Source: Gillisia sp. Hel_I_86
Lineage (GTDB): Bacteria > Bacteroidota > Bacteroidia > Flavobacteriales > Flavobacteriaceae
Direction of reading: 5' to 3'
Length of the DNA stretch: 64,000 nucleotides
Assembly (NCBI RefSeq): GCF_007827275.1
Contig: NZ_VISE01000001.1
Location: 620,001-684,000 of the forward strand
Part shown: positions 36,544 through 46,932 of the stretch, one piece after another
Numbering within the stretch: the stretch's first letter is position 1
Layout of the letters: each line of letters begins with the position of its first letter
Notes under the pieces: generated by a model
What the model was told of the DNA's origin: nothing
The model's input: only the letters and a program-made list of their open reading frames with translations
Databases searched by the model: none
Translations under genes and position numbers: made by a program

Positions 36544-38091
36544 TTAAATCTTATCCTTTTTTATAATTTTCAAATAGCTTTTTAATTCTTCTGCCACCTT
36601 AGGACTTAGAATAAATAGTCCTATCATATTGGGCACCAGCATCGCAAAGATCATGGCATCGCTAAAATCTGTTACCGCTCCCAAAGTAGCTGCTGCACCA
36701 ATTACCGTAAAACAACAAAATAGCAATTTATAAATATAGCCTGTTCTTTTCCCCCTTCCAAACAAATAGCTCCAAGCTTGATAGCCGTAATAAGACCAAG
36801 AAATCATGGAAGAAAAGGCAAAAAGAACAACCGCAAGGGTCAATAAATAGGGAAACCACGACACCCCACTTTCCAGCGCTGAAGCCGTTAAGAGCACTCC
36901 TTCCTCATCATTTAGGATCATTCCGGGAACTATTTGACCAGTAATTATCAATGCCAAGGCTGTTAACGTACAAACTACCACAGTGTCTATAAATGGTTCC
37001 AATAAAGCCACTAGTCCCTCACTAGCAGGAAATTTGGTTTTAACGGCACTATGAGCTATGGAAGCACTTCCTATTCCGGCTTCGTTGCTAAATGCAGCTC
37101 TTTTAAATCCCTGAATTAATACCCCCACGAAACCTCCAATAACTCCTTCAGGATTAAATGCCCCCTCCCATATGGAAATAAATGCATTCGGAATTTCCGT
37201 ATAATTAATTCCCAGGACTATTAGTACTGCCAACATATACGTGATAACCATGAAAGGAACTATCTTATCTGTGACGCTTGCTATTTTCTTTATTCCTCCA
37301 ATGATCACAACACCAACCAAAATTGCCATAACCAAACCAAAAACCCATCCCTTGCCAGCTATAAAACTATCTTCGGCGCCTGTTACATATTCAAATAATT
37401 TAAAGGCTTGATTTACCTGAAACATATTCCCACCTCCAAAGGATCCTCCTATGCACATGACGGCAAATAATATGGCCAATACTTTTCCCAATTTCTTAAG
37501 CCCTTTTTCCTCAAGCCCTTTTTTGAGATAGTACATCGGGCCACCAAAAATGGTTCCTTCAGCATTTACTTCCCTATATTTTACCCCGAGCGTACATTCT
37601 ACAAACTTTGAGGACATTCCAAGTAAACCAACCAAGATCATCCAAAAAGTTGCCCCTGGGCCTCCTATTCCCAGAGCAATTGCAACTCCGGCTATATTCC
37701 CTAGGCCTACGGTCGCAGAAACGGCTGCTGTTAAAGCTTGAAAATGGCTCACCTCCCCTGCTCCCTCAACTCGAATAGTATCCGGATTATCACCATCTAC
37801 GAGATGTACGGATGAGCTGGCCTCTACAATACCTTCAGTTTCAAGATGATCGTATTTTCCTTGAACCACCTTAATAGCCGTAAAAAAATTCGTGAAATTC
37901 ACGAACCTAAAATACAAAGTGAAATAAGCTGCACCTAGAATGAGCACCACAAGAACCCATGGGATTCCGGTTGTATCGGTTAAAGGAATTTCAGCAAAAA
38001 TCCCATCGATAAACCAGCGGGTTGCATCACTAAATTTTTCGTTGATCCTTTCATCTAATGTGGAATTGGCAATCTGAATAAAAATGGACAT
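36544..38091 (-). CDS. Sodium:alanine symporter (AGCS family)
   Basis: A 515-residue transporter with about eleven helices. The family signature is present in TVGLGNIAGVAIALGIGGPGA (written here up to the GGPGA end), and FSNEAGIGSASIAHSA is also typical. AGCS proteins import alanine or glycine with Na+ or H+. The first 70 residues contain an extra helix, and a soluble segment is inserted around 80-115 (EGIVEASSSVHLVDGDN), longer than in most relatives. The membrane-anchored HTH regulator gene lies 81 bases upstream on the same strand. Confidence 0.93.
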   Translation of the reverse strand: MSIFIQIANSTLDERINEKFSDATRWFIDGIFAEIPLTDTTGIPWVLVVLILGAAYFTLYFRFVNFTNFFTAIKVVQGKYDHLETEGIVEASSSVHLVDGDNPDTIRVEGAGEVSHFQALTAAVSATVGLGNIAGVAIALGIGGPGATFWMILVGLLGMSSKFVECTLGVKYREVNAEGTIFGGPMYYLKKGLEEKGLKKLGKVLAILFAVMCIGGSFGGGNMFQVNQAFKLFEYVTGAEDSFIAGKGWVFGLVMAILVGVVIIGGIKKIASVTDKIVPFMVITYMLAVLIVLGINYTEIPNAFISIWEGAFNPEGVIGGFVGVLIQGFKRAAFSNEAGIGSASIAHSAVKTKFPASEGLVALLEPFIDTVVVCTLTALALIITGQIVPGMILNDEEGVLLTASALESGVSWFPYLLTLAVVLFAFSSMISWSYYGYQAWSYLFGRGKRTGYIYKLLFCCFTVIGAAATLGAVTDFSDAMIFAMLVPNMIGLFILSPKVAEELKSYLKIIKKDKI

Positions 38092-38172
38092 AAACTTGAT
38101 TTTTTAGCAAATTGCTCTAAAACAAGTCTTTAGGAAAGGTTACGTACTGTTGAAATTTTAGTGTCGCTATGC

Positions 38173-39291
38173 TTAAGCATTGTCTTTTATTGAAGAATAT
38201 TGAAGTAGATTATTCTTTTTGGCATATTCAATTAATTGTTCTTTCCCGCCTTTCCCACTTATATTCAACAGCTTTTTTATTTGATGAATATGGGTTTGAA
38301 ATCCGTCGTTACTAATATTCATTAGCTCTGCTATTTCAGGATAGGATTTATTTGTACCGTAATAGGCGAGATTGCCCAAAACCTCTTTTTGACGATCTGA
38401 AAGCTCGATTTTAGCAGCTTCTCTTAGTACTATCAGTTCATTTTTCATGCTCTTTATAGTATCCAGATGACTTTCGTTTGCAAGTTCTTGCTGTTCCAAT
38501 TTTTTCTTGAACTTTAAATTTTCTGTAGCTAATTTATCTGCTAATCCTTGTTGTTGTTCTTTTTCAGAAAGGAATTTCCAACTATATAATAGAATGGAGA
38601 ACAATAATATAAACAGGAATTTGAATGAGATGGCAGTTATGCTCCCAGCAATTGACCAAAATTCTTGATCTACAAGCTGAATTGCCCTATCCTGTGGTAT
38701 GATCCTGTGTGTTACGGCAATAATTATTAGGACGAATAATACGAGGGTAGGTAAATACATAAATCGCATTTTTCGTGTTGAAAATGCTTTGTTCAGTTCA
38801 TACAACAAAGAAAATGCAACCACTACCGAAATAGGAATATCTATAAGCCATATAAAACTGTTGCTTATTTCTATGTTGTTTATAGAGGTAGCCAAGAAAA
38901 CAAAAGCAATCATGGATAACACGCCAAAATACACCCCTACAAAATCCTTAGTACTGAATTTTTGAACCAGTCTCACCACGATCCCCCTCCTTTTATTGTG
39001 TTCTATGGATGGAAGGGATAGCAATATAAAAAGTGAATTGGTTAATGAAACCAGCACCCCTAAATAAATAATGATCTTATTGGAAGGATCCCAGCCGAAG
39101 CCAAAAACCAAAATTAAATTTAGTACAGCTCCCAAGCCCCAAACTAAAATAGCGAGACCAAACCACATAATTCCTTTAATAGTATTTTCGCCAGAGCCTT
39201 CTTTTCGTTCTTTGATGAAAATTCGTTGAATTATGATTGCTGATATAAGGCAAACAATTGCAGTAACGGTATATTCTATAATTGATAGCAA
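38173..39291 (-). CDS. Membrane-anchored HTH (LuxR-like) regulator
   Basis: A 372-residue protein with seven or eight helices in residues 1-250, a coiled coil (about 250-300, rich in E, K, L and Q, including EKEQQQGLADKLA), and a C-terminal winged or LuxR-like HTH (about 300-362). The HTH contains LSDRQKEVLGNLAYYGTNKS followed by IAELMNIS and a recognition helix. It looks like a one-component signal transducer that reads a membrane signal. It lies 81 bases before the AGCS symporter gene, which may be its target. No histidine kinase or receiver domain is present. Confidence 0.82.
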   Translation of the reverse strand: MLSIIEYTVTAIVCLISAIIIQRIFIKERKEGSGENTIKGIMWFGLAILVWGLGAVLNLILVFGFGWDPSNKIIIYLGVLVSLTNSLFILLSLPSIEHNKRRGIVVRLVQKFSTKDFVGVYFGVLSMIAFVFLATSINNIEISNSFIWLIDIPISVVVAFSLLYELNKAFSTRKMRFMYLPTLVLFVLIIIAVTHRIIPQDRAIQLVDQEFWSIAGSITAISFKFLFILLFSILLYSWKFLSEKEQQQGLADKLATENLKFKKKLEQQELANESHLDTIKSMKNELIVLREAAKIELSDRQKEVLGNLAYYGTNKSYPEIAELMNISNDGFQTHIHQIKKLLNISGKGGKEQLIEYAKKNNLLQYSSIKDNA

Positions 39292-39383
39292 ATTGAAATA
39301 TTTAATTAGAGATCCGAAGATAAATACAATCCATTTTTGTTATTCAATTTAACGGTATTCAAATAGTTGAAAATATATCATTT

Positions 39384-39903
39384 TGTCCGTTCGAGCGCAG
39401 TCGAGAACCCATCAATTTAAAAAATTGGTTTCAACTTTAGCCTGTATTGAGCGCAGTCGAAATGCTCAACCTGACATCCTTATTACACATTATAATTTCG
39501 ATATGAACATAAATACTGACCTCTATATTTAATTTTAAAGATATTGAAAATAATATTTAACCTATAAAACCAAAAAATCCCAACTCTTAGGGAATTGGGA
39601 TTTTTGATTCTGTGTTTTATAATTATCTTATTGTATATACGTTTTTAGTCCAGCATTTCATCTGACTATCTAGTCACCCTGTCCCGAAGCATGGAGTTTC
39701 AGGATCTGCTCCGGACTTACTGGGATGCTGAAACAAGTTCAGCATGACGATAAGCCTGGGCATAGTTGCTTAAAAGCAATACTGGCACAAAAACAGATAA
39801 GCGATTCGCATACTCTTTACTAACTTAATTCTGCTGATAACATGATCCTGCTTGAAGAGATCCCGATATCGCTGCGCTCATCGGGATAAGCGATTCGCAC
39901 ACA
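39384..39903. repeat. Mosaic of repeats in a 643-base gap
   Basis: Pieces are recognisable in order. The first is GTTCGAGCGCAGTCGAGA near 39388, with its partner TTGAGCGCAGTCGAAATG near 39446. CACCCTGTCCCGAAGC (39675 on) is followed by GCTGAAACAAGTTCAGCATG near 39727. ATCCCGAT...ATCGGGAT forms a hairpin at 39860-39887. The 15-base sequence GATAAGCGATTCGCA occurs twice, at 39796-39810 and 39885-39899. No reading frame is plausible. Confidence 0.75.
39574..39605 (-). terminator. Terminator-like hairpin downstream of icmF
   Basis: On the minus strand TCCCAAT and GTTGGGA arms with an 11-base loop are followed by six T's. It lies 330 bases past the icmF stop and is the first strong terminator there. 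Confidence 0.6.
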
Positions 39904-39934
39904 TTTAATGAAAAAATGAAATGTGGCTCTCTGC

Positions 39935-42900
39935 TTACATATTTCTTCTATACTGCCCTCCTACTTCAAACATCGCTGTTGTGATCTGACCTAAAGAACA
40001 AACTTTAGTTGCATCCATTAAGACTTCAAATAAATTTTCATTTTTAATAGCCGCTTCTTGGATCAGTTCCAAAGCTTCCGCAGATTCTTTCTCAAAGGCT
40101 TTATGTAAATTTTTCAAAGTAGAAATCTGGTATTGTTTTTCTTCTTCTGTAGCTCTAATAACTTCTCCTGGCGTAACCGTGGGAGAACCTGTAGAACTCA
40201 AAAAAGTATTTACTCCTACAATTGGAAATTCGCCGTTGTGTTTCAAGGTTTCGTAGTACAAGCTTTCTTCTTGGATCTTACTGCGTTGGTACATGGTTTC
40301 CATAGCTCCCAAAACTCCACCTCTTTCTGTAATTCTATCGAATTCCAAAAGAACGGCTTCTTCCACAAGATCTGTTAACTCTTCTATAATGAATGCTCCC
40401 TGAATTGGGTTCTCATTTTTAGTAAGTCCCAACTCTTTATTGATGATAAGCTGAATAGCCATCGCTCTTCTTACTGAAGCTTCTGTAGGCGTTGTAATTG
40501 CTTCATCATACGCATTGGTATGTAAGGAATTACAGTTGTCATAGATAGCATAGAGCGCTTGAAGCGTTGTTCTAATGTCGTTGAAATCTATTTCCTGCGC
40601 ATGAAGTGAACGTCCAGAAGTTTGAATGTGGTATTTCAGCATCTGGGCTCTTGGATTCGCTCCGTATTTATATTTTAATGCCTTTGCCCAAATCTTTCTT
40701 GCCACCCTACCAATTACTGCATACTCAGGATCTACTCCGTTGGAGAAAAAGAACGAAAGGTTGGGCCCAAATTTATTGATATCCATTCCTCTACTCAAAT
40801 AATACTCAACATACGTAAATCCGTTGGCCAAGGTCAATGCCAACTGAGTAACAGGATTTGCTCCCGCTTCGGCAATATGATATCCAGAAATAGAAACCGA
40901 ATAAAAGTTTCTTACTTGCTCTTCAATAAAATATTCCTGTACATCTCCCATCAACCTCAAGGCATATTCCGTAGAGAAGATACAGGTGTTTTGTGCCTGA
41001 TCTTCTTTTAAAATATCTGCTTGCACAGTTCCACGAACTACATTTAAAGTGTTCTTTTTGATTTTGGCATATACATCTGCAGGAAGTACTTTATCGCCGG
41101 TTACCCCCAATAACATTAGTCCCAAGCCGTTATTACCTTCCGGAAGTTCTCCTTGATACGCAGGGCGATCTATTTTTTTATCCTTGTATATTTTTTTGAT
41201 CTTTTCCTCTACCTCTTTCTGAAGTTCATTTTCTATAATATATTTCTCACACTGCTGATCGATAGCCGCATTCATAAAGAAACCCAGCAACATTGGAGCG
41301 GGACCATTAATAGTCATACTCACCGAAGTCATGGCATCTGCTAGATCGAATCCTGAATACAATTTTTTTGCATCATCCAAACAACAAATAGATACTCCCG
41401 CATTTCCTATTTTTCCGTAAATATCTGGCCTAATATCTGGGTCGTTACCATAAAGTGTTACCGAATCGAAAGCTGTAGAAAGTCTCTTAGCTGGTAAACC
41501 CGCACTCACATAATGAAAACGTCTATTTGTTCTTTCCGGTCCGCCCTCTCCAGCAAACATTCTGCTTGGATCTTCCCCCGCTCTCTTAAATGGGTATAAT
41601 CCGGCGGTGTATGGGAATTCGCCCGGTACATTTTCTTGTAAACCCCATTTTAAAATGTCTCCCCAAGCCTGATATTTAGGTAAAGATATCTTTGGAATTT
41701 GAGTGTGGGAAAGAGACCCGATATGCGTTTCTATTTTTATTTCCTTGTCCCTCACTTTAAAAGAATAAACCGGCTCCTTGTATTTATTCACTTTTTCATC
41801 CCAACCAGTTATGATCTCCCAGTTATATGGATCGAGATCCATCTTTACCCTATCAAATTCAGCAATAAGAAGTTTTAGAAAATCTTTCTTCTCGTCATTC
41901 TGAACTTGTTTCAGAATCTCATCTGAATCTACACCGTGTTTATCTAAAAAAGACTTCTCGACTTCGCTCGACGTGACATTTGCAACAGAACCTATGGTTT
42001 TATAAATCCCATAAAGCTTCTGTGCAACTTCCTGCTGCGTACTGGCTGTATCATCATATTTTCTGTTATTTTCAGAAATTTCAGAAAGGTATCTTACCCT
42101 GCTTGGTGGGATCACATAAATTTTTTCACTTTTATCTTCATCAACATGAAAAGTGGAAGATAAAGCGGCCTCTGTTTTTTCATCTACTTTATTCATCAAC
42201 TTTCGGTATAGCGTATTCATCCCCGGATCGTTGAACTGGGAAGCAATAGTTCCATATACAGGGAGTGTTTCAGGATCGTCATGCCATAAGCCATGATTAC
42301 GCTGATATTGTTTCTTCACATCGCGAAGCGCATCTAAAGCTCCTCGTTTATCGAATTTATTGATCGCTACCAGATCTGCGAAGTCCAGCATATCTATTTT
42401 CTCCAATTGCGTAGCTGCTCCAAATTCCGGGGTCATTACATATAAAGAAGCATCAGAATGTTCTAAGATCTCGGTATCGGATTGTCCTATTCCTGAAGTT
42501 TCTAAAATAATAAGGTCGAAATTTGCTGCTTTTAATACTTCAACCGCTTCAGAAACATATTTAGACAAAGCCAAATTAGACTGACGGGTTGCCAAAGAAC
42601 GCATATAAACCCGATCATTATTAATGGCATTCATTCGGATTCTATCTCCCAATAAAGCGCCACCGGTTTTACGTTTTGATGGATCTACAGATACAATTCC
42701 GATGGTTTTTTCCGGGAAGTCGATTAAAAACCTTCTTACCAATTCATCTACCAAAGAAGATTTTCCAGACCCCCCGGTTCCGGTAATTCCCAGAACAGGA
42801 GTTTTCTTTCCGTTAAGTTCTATCTTATTGAAAGCCTTCTTAAAATCTTCATGCCTGTTTTCAGCTAAAGAAATCAATCTGGCAATGGTGTTTATATTTT

Positions 42901-43387
42901 TTTCCTTTAAAAGGCTTTGTGTTTTATCGGCTTTTTCCAGAGCAGGAGTTGGAGTATCTGAAGTTTTCACCAAATCGTTGATCATTCCCTGCAAGCCCAT
43001 TTCTCGTCCATCATCGGGTGCATAGATTTTGGTAATTCCATAACCCATAAGTTCTTTGATCTCTGATGGAAGGATCACTCCACCGCCGCCGCCAAAGATT
43101 TTGATATGCTCTGCTCCTTTTTCCTTAAGCAAATCGTACATGTATTTAAAATACTCATTATGCCCACCTTGGTAGGAAGTCATGGCAATAGCATTGGCAT
43201 CTTCTTGAATCGCACAATTCACTACTTCTTCTACACTGCGATCATGACCCAAATGAATCACTTCTACCCCTGTAGACTGAATGATACGGCGCATAATATT
43301 AATCGCGGCATCATGTCCATCAAAAAGCGAGGCTGCTGTTACTATTCTTACTTTATTGGTAGGGATATATGGAGTTTGATCTTGCAT
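39935..43387 (-). CDS. icmF: Fused isobutyryl-CoA mutase IcmF with in-frame repeat insert
   Basis: A 1150-residue B12 enzyme that interconverts isobutyryl- and butyryl-CoA (sometimes pivalyl/isovaleryl-CoA). The B12 domain (1-140) has the DGHDAA motif with H25 as cobalt ligand. The MeaI-type GTPase (about 195-430) has the P-loop GTGGSGKSS at 203-211. The mutase barrel (about 530-1150) follows, with typical [16 protein letters not shown] and [14 protein letters not shown] segments. Residues 470-498 are encoded by a REP-like element; see findings. I start at ATG 43387 since [20 protein letters not shown] is the family start; an upstream in-frame start at 43453 lies in the leader. Confidence 0.95.
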   Translation of the reverse strand: MQDQTPYIPTNKVRIVTAASLFDGHDAAINIMRRIIQSTGVEVIHLGHDRSVEEVVNCAIQEDANAIAMTSYQGGHNEYFKYMYDLLKEKGAEHIKIFGGGGGVILPSEIKELMGYGITKIYAPDDGREMGLQGMINDLVKTSDTPTPALEKADKTQSLLKEKNINTIARLISLAENRHEDFKKAFNKIELNGKKTPVLGITGTGGSGKSSLVDELVRRFLIDFPEKTIGIVSVDPSKRKTGGALLGDRIRMNAINNDRVYMRSLATRQSNLALSKYVSEAVEVLKAANFDLIILETSGIGQSDTEILEHSDASLYVMTPEFGAATQLEKIDMLDFADLVAINKFDKRGALDALRDVKKQYQRNHGLWHDDPETLPVYGTIASQFNDPGMNTLYRKLMNKVDEKTEAALSSTFHVDEDKSEKIYVIPPSRVRYLSEISENNRKYDDTASTQQEVAQKLYGIYKTIGSVANVTSSEVEKSFLDKHGVDSDEILKQVQNDEKKDFLKLLIAEFDRVKMDLDPYNWEIITGWDEKVNKYKEPVYSFKVRDKEIKIETHIGSLSHTQIPKISLPKYQAWGDILKWGLQENVPGEFPYTAGLYPFKRAGEDPSRMFAGEGGPERTNRRFHYVSAGLPAKRLSTAFDSVTLYGNDPDIRPDIYGKIGNAGVSICCLDDAKKLYSGFDLADAMTSVSMTINGPAPMLLGFFMNAAIDQQCEKYIIENELQKEVEEKIKKIYKDKKIDRPAYQGELPEGNNGLGLMLLGVTGDKVLPADVYAKIKKNTLNVVRGTVQADILKEDQAQNTCIFSTEYALRLMGDVQEYFIEEQVRNFYSVSISGYHIAEAGANPVTQLALTLANGFTYVEYYLSRGMDINKFGPNLSFFFSNGVDPEYAVIGRVARKIWAKALKYKYGANPRAQMLKYHIQTSGRSLHAQEIDFNDIRTTLQALYAIYDNCNSLHTNAYDEAITTPTEASVRRAMAIQLIINKELGLTKNENPIQGAFIIEELTDLVEEAVLLEFDRITERGGVLGAMETMYQRSKIQEESLYYETLKHNGEFPIVGVNTFLSSTGSPTVTPGEVIRATEEEKQYQISTLKNLHKAFEKESAEALELIQEAAIKNENLFEVLMDATKVCSLGQITTAMFEVGGQYRRNM
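41894..41980. repeat. REP-like element inside the icmF reading frame
   Basis: Bases 41894-41922 equal intergenic bases 3201-3229 exactly, and CTTCTCGACTTCGCTCGACG at 41954-41973 matches another common piece of the same family. The insert spans 87 bases, 29 codons, so it keeps the frame. It encodes the linker residues [10 protein letters not shown] and TSSEVEKSF between the GTPase and mutase domains. Confidence 0.85.
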
Positions 43388-43479
43388 TGTTATTCTAAAT
43401 TTTTGGAGCTGCAATTTACTAAATTCGTAAAGATTTTTCCTTATAAGTTCCATTTTTAAGGAATTCCTTAATATAAAAA

Positions 43480-43508
43480 ACGCCCCTAAAAAATATAGGG
43501 ACGCTCTT
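43480..43508 (-). terminator. Terminator after katA
   Basis: On the minus strand GCGTCCCTA and TAGGGGCG pair around a short T-rich loop and are followed by six T's. It separates katA from icmF. Confidence 0.85.
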
Positions 43509-43528
43509 CTTCAACTAATAAATCAAGA

Positions 43529-45022
43529 TTATCTGGCAAACATACTTTCGTCTACTTTCACTCCCAGTCCATTGGCAACTCCTGCTCCTAAAGTAGGATC
43601 TGCCCTAAACCAGTGGCATAATTGTCTGTTTATAATTTCATCTTTTTTAGGGCCGTCAATTCCGCTCATAGCGCCAACAATGTTGCTAATAAGATTCTTT
43701 TGAGCTTGATCGTCCATTATTCTGAAAAGATTTCCGGGCTGAGTGTAATGATCGTCTTCTCCCGGAGCATTTCTATCAAACCAATCTGCTTCAGCATCCA
43801 CAATAGTTGGTGGGAGTTGTTTGTAGCTTTCATCTACTTCAATATCATCGAAACTATTAGGGAAATAATTTGGTTTACGCCCTTGATTTCCATCCACCCT
43901 CATAAAACCATCTCGTTGATAATTATTGCTTTCCTTCATAAACGGGCAGCGGTTCACTGGGATTTGCTCGTAATTGGCGCCCAATCTATATCTATGCGCA
44001 TCTGGATAAGAAAGCAATCTACCTTGCAACATCTTGTCCGGGGAATATCCTATTCCGTCCACTATATGCGCCGGTGAAGTTGCCAATTGCTCAATTTCAG
44101 CAAAATAATTTTCAGGATTTCTATTCAACTCCATCAGCCCAACGTCTATTAACGGATAATCCCCATGTGGCCATACCTTTGTAAGATCGAATGGATTTAT
44201 ATGATAACCCACGGCTTCGGCTTCAGGCATTACCTGAATTCTCAAATTCCACTTTGGGTAATTTCCTTTTTCAATATTTTCCAGAAGATCCCTTTGAGAA
44301 AAATCCGGATCTATTCCTCTCATTTCTGCAGCTTCTTTATCTGTAAAATTCTTAATTCCCTGAGCTGTTTTGAAATGAAATTTCACATAAAAACGCTCAT
44401 TATCCTTATTGATCAAAGAAAAAGTGTGGGACCCATAGCCGTTCATATGTCTAACACCGTATGGTGTTCCGCGGTCACTCATTAAAATGGTGACTTGATG
44501 CAAAGATTCAGGGCGTAGGGACCAAAAATCCCACATCATCGTCGGAGATTTCATATTCGTATATGGATCCCGTTTTTGTGTATGGATAAAATCACTGAAT
44601 TTTTTGGGATCCTTAACAAAGAAAATGGGCGTATTGTTTCCTACCATATCCCAATTTCCATCTTCAGTATAAAATTTTAATGCAAAGCCACGCGGATCCC
44701 TTTCTGTATCCGCAGAACCTTTTTCACCTCCCACGGTAGAAAAACGAGCGATCATATCGGTCTTCTTGCCTACTTTGGAAAATATTTTAGCTCTTGTATA
44801 TTTTGTAATATCATGAGTAACGGTAAAAGTTCCATAAGCCCCAGAACCTTTTGCATGCACCACTCTTTCTGGAATACGTTCTCTATTAAAGTGAGCCATT
44901 TTTTCATGAAGAATATAATCTTCCACTAACAGAGGCCCTCTTTTTCCAACACTAAGGGAATCTTCATTTTCTACATAAGGACGACCAGAAGCAGTCGTTA
45001 ACTTATTGTTCTTGTTACTCAT
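43529..45022 (-). CDS. katA: Monofunctional haem catalase
   Basis: A 497-residue clade 3 (small-subunit) catalase that breaks down hydrogen peroxide. The catalytic His is H56 in [14 protein letters not shown]. The haem-side region [17 protein letters not shown] and the proximal tyrosine in [12 protein letters not shown] are present. The NADPH-binding pattern appears intact. There is no signal peptide, so it is cytoplasmic. A -33/-7 pair with an overlapping inverted repeat precedes it, and a terminator isolates it from icmF. Confidence 0.97.
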   Translation of the reverse strand: MSNKNNKLTTASGRPYVENEDSLSVGKRGPLLVEDYILHEKMAHFNRERIPERVVHAKGSGAYGTFTVTHDITKYTRAKIFSKVGKKTDMIARFSTVGGEKGSADTERDPRGFALKFYTEDGNWDMVGNNTPIFFVKDPKKFSDFIHTQKRDPYTNMKSPTMMWDFWSLRPESLHQVTILMSDRGTPYGVRHMNGYGSHTFSLINKDNERFYVKFHFKTAQGIKNFTDKEAAEMRGIDPDFSQRDLLENIEKGNYPKWNLRIQVMPEAEAVGYHINPFDLTKVWPHGDYPLIDVGLMELNRNPENYFAEIEQLATSPAHIVDGIGYSPDKMLQGRLLSYPDAHRYRLGANYEQIPVNRCPFMKESNNYQRDGFMRVDGNQGRKPNYFPNSFDDIEVDESYKQLPPTIVDAEADWFDRNAPGEDDHYTQPGNLFRIMDDQAQKNLISNIVGAMSGIDGPKKDEIINRQLCHWFRADPTLGAGVANGLGVKVDESMFAR

Positions 45023-45045
45023 TTTTTTGGATTTATTGATTTTAC

Positions 45046-45076
45046 TAAAGATAAGATTTGATTTATTATAATCAAA
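45046..45076 (-). promoter_or_regulatory. katA promoter with overlapping inverted repeat
   Basis: On the minus strand, TTTG (45076-45073) and TATCTTTA (45053-45046) are 19 bases apart, close to the Bacteroidota consensus. TTTGATT at 45057-45063 and AATCAAA at 45070-45076 form an inverted repeat across the -33 element and spacer, which is a likely operator. The ATG is at 45022. Confidence 0.6.
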
Positions 45077-45157
45077 ATCGATTGTTTTAATATAAGTATA
45101 ACATCCCTCGATAATAAGATTGGAATATAAATTGATACTTTTATCGAAAATATCCTC

Positions 45158-45862
45158 ATGAAAAAATTATACATACTGCTATTTATCCCATTATTTTTTG
45201 GTTGCGCAGAATTACAAGGAATTGCCACTCAGCTTCCGGGCGGGGCATATGGAGTGTCGGATGCAGAAATTGCTTCGGGATTACGACAAGCACTGGATTT
45301 TGGAATAGACAAGCAGGTTTCCAAACTAACTCAAGAAGATGGCTTTTTCAGAAATGAACTGGTGCGTATTACCTTACCCGCAGAACTGCAAAAAGTAGAC
45401 AAAACTTTGAGGGATGTTGGTTTGGACGCCTTAGCAGATGAAGGCTTAAAAGTATTGAATAGAGCTGCTGAAGATGCCGTTAAGGAAGCAACACCAATTT
45501 TTGTAAGTGCCGTAAAAGAGATCACTTTTACCGATGCCCGAAATATCCTATTAGGAAACAACACTTCAGCCACTACTTATTTGAATCAGAAAACGGAAAC
45601 CCAATTATATGCCAAGTTTAACCCTGTTATTACAAATTCATTGAACAAAGTTGGAGCCACAAAAGTTTGGTCCAATATAATAGATAAATATAATTCCCTT
45701 CCCTTAACTTCAAAAGTAAATCCAGATCTAGCAGATTATGTGACCAATGAAGCGCTAGATGGCGTGTTTACAATGATCGCAGTGGAAGAAAAAGATATAA
45801 GAAATAATTTTGGAGCAAGAACTACGGATTTATTGAGAAGGGTTTTCGGACTACAAGATTAA
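45158..45862 (+). CDS. DUF4197 lipoprotein
   Basis: A 234-residue protein with a lipoprotein signal (Cys16 in [10 protein letters not shown]). The mature chain is the alpha-helical DUF4197: [67 protein letters not shown]. The function of the family is unknown. It diverges from katA across 135 bases, and no gene follows closely on the same strand other than the 61-residue protein about 100 bases later. Confidence 0.88.
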   Translation: MKKLYILLFIPLFFGCAELQGIATQLPGGAYGVSDAEIASGLRQALDFGIDKQVSKLTQEDGFFRNELVRITLPAELQKVDKTLRDVGLDALADEGLKVLNRAAEDAVKEATPIFVSAVKEITFTDARNILLGNNTSATTYLNQKTETQLYAKFNPVITNSLNKVGATKVWSNIIDKYNSLPLTSKVNPDLADYVTNEALDGVFTMIAVEEKDIRNNFGARTTDLLRRVFGLQD

Positions 45863-45936
45863 CTATTATAATTATTTGTTATAAAATTTATAATTACTTT
45901 AACCTCAACTTAATACATATTAATTGTCATTGCTGG

Positions 45937-45944
45937 TACATTTG
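45937..45944 (+). promoter_or_regulatory. -7 element of the Lacal_2735-like gene
   Basis: TACATTTG matches TAnnTTTG and lies 16 bases before the likely ATG at 45960. The same octamer precedes the helicase gene. Confidence 0.5.
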
Positions 45945-45959
45945 CAGCATAAACCCTTA

Positions 45960-46145
45960 ATGATGATTGATGTAATGTTGTTTAAAACCGAAGAAGAGCG
46001 ATTATGCCAAAAGTATACGGCGCTCATGGAGAAAGCATTTAAAACTGCTTTATTCGATAAAGAGAAAAGCGATAAAATAAATGCACGAGCAAAAAAAATA
46101 ATGGAACAGCTGAAAAGGATGAACTATAAGGGTCTCGATAAGTAG
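45960..46145 (+). CDS. Small helical Lacal_2735-like protein
   Basis: A 61-residue charged helical protein resembling the Lacal_2735 family of short flavobacterial proteins: a KTEEERLCQKYTALMEKAF stretch and a second helix with KSDKINARAKKIMEQLKRM. The start could also be 45963 or 45975 (MLFKTEEER); I chose 45960 for its position after the -7 element. The 3' end overlaps the convergent BtuF-like gene by 22 bases. Function unknown. Confidence 0.7.
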   Translation: MMIDVMLFKTEEERLCQKYTALMEKAFKTALFDKEKSDKINARAKKIMEQLKRMNYKGLDK

Positions 46146-46921
46146 TTCTGTAGGTACTCAAAATATTTAAAAGCTTGTAATTGCCGGGAGCCATACCAAC
46201 TAAAGAACTCGCCATTTACAAGTTCTATACGAACATTGGAATATTTTCCTATTTCTTCTATATGTTTTTTCTTAAAAGGGAAGGGTTCTGAGGATAAAAG
46301 GATAAGTTCCGGATCTTTCTCTTCCAATAATTTAAGTTCTATTTCTGGGTATCTCCCCTCTGCTTGTTTATATATATTTTCCCAGCCATTCAACTCTAGC
46401 ATAACATCGATATAGGTATTGCCTCCCACCACCATCCAAGGTTTTCTCCAAATAAAATAAGCTACCCTTAATTTCTTGGTTGTTAAATTATTCTGAAAAG
46501 ACTTCTTTTTCTGGGATAATTCTGAAGCCAGTTTGTGGGCCTCCTTTTCCTTATCGAACAGTAAGCCATACATTGTTATAAGCTCTAAAGAATCAGAAAA
46601 AGTGATGATATTTGAAACATGCACTTGATAGGTTTTCTCCAGCTCCTGCACCATTTCGAGCGTATTTTCTTCTTTATTGCAAAGAATAAGATCTGGTTTT
46701 AGATCACGGATTTTATCTAAATGAACCTGTTTGGTGCCTCCAACTATTGTTTTTATGTTTTTTAAACTCTCAGGATGAACACAAAATTTTGTAATTCCCA
46801 CTAGTTTTTCCTCTAAACCCAAATGGACTACTAACTCGGTGAAGCTTGGAACCAATGAGATGATCCGATTAAAGGGTTTTGATATATCAATTCCCCTGCC
46901 TAGCTGATCTTTAACAAGCAT
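46124..46921 (-). CDS. BtuF-like substrate-binding protein without signal peptide
   Basis: A 265-residue protein of the helical-backbone periplasmic binding fold (BtuF/FecB type). IISLVPSFTELVVHLGLEEKL, KIRDLKPDLILC and a WRKPWMVVGGNTYIDVML segment match cobalamin- or haem-type binders. It starts MLVKDQLGRGIDISKP directly in the domain, with no signal peptide or lipobox, so it should stay in the cytoplasm. No ABC transporter genes flank it. pyrF lies 11 bases upstream on the same strand. The ligand may be a corrinoid, but this is inference. Confidence 0.82.
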   Translation of the reverse strand: MLVKDQLGRGIDISKPFNRIISLVPSFTELVVHLGLEEKLVGITKFCVHPESLKNIKTIVGGTKQVHLDKIRDLKPDLILCNKEENTLEMVQELEKTYQVHVSNIITFSDSLELITMYGLLFDKEKEAHKLASELSQKKKSFQNNLTTKKLRVAYFIWRKPWMVVGGNTYIDVMLELNGWENIYKQAEGRYPEIELKLLEEKDPELILLSSEPFPFKKKHIEEIGKYSNVRIELVNGEFFSWYGSRQLQAFKYFEYLQNYLSRPL

Positions 46922-46932
46922 CCCTTCTTAAT

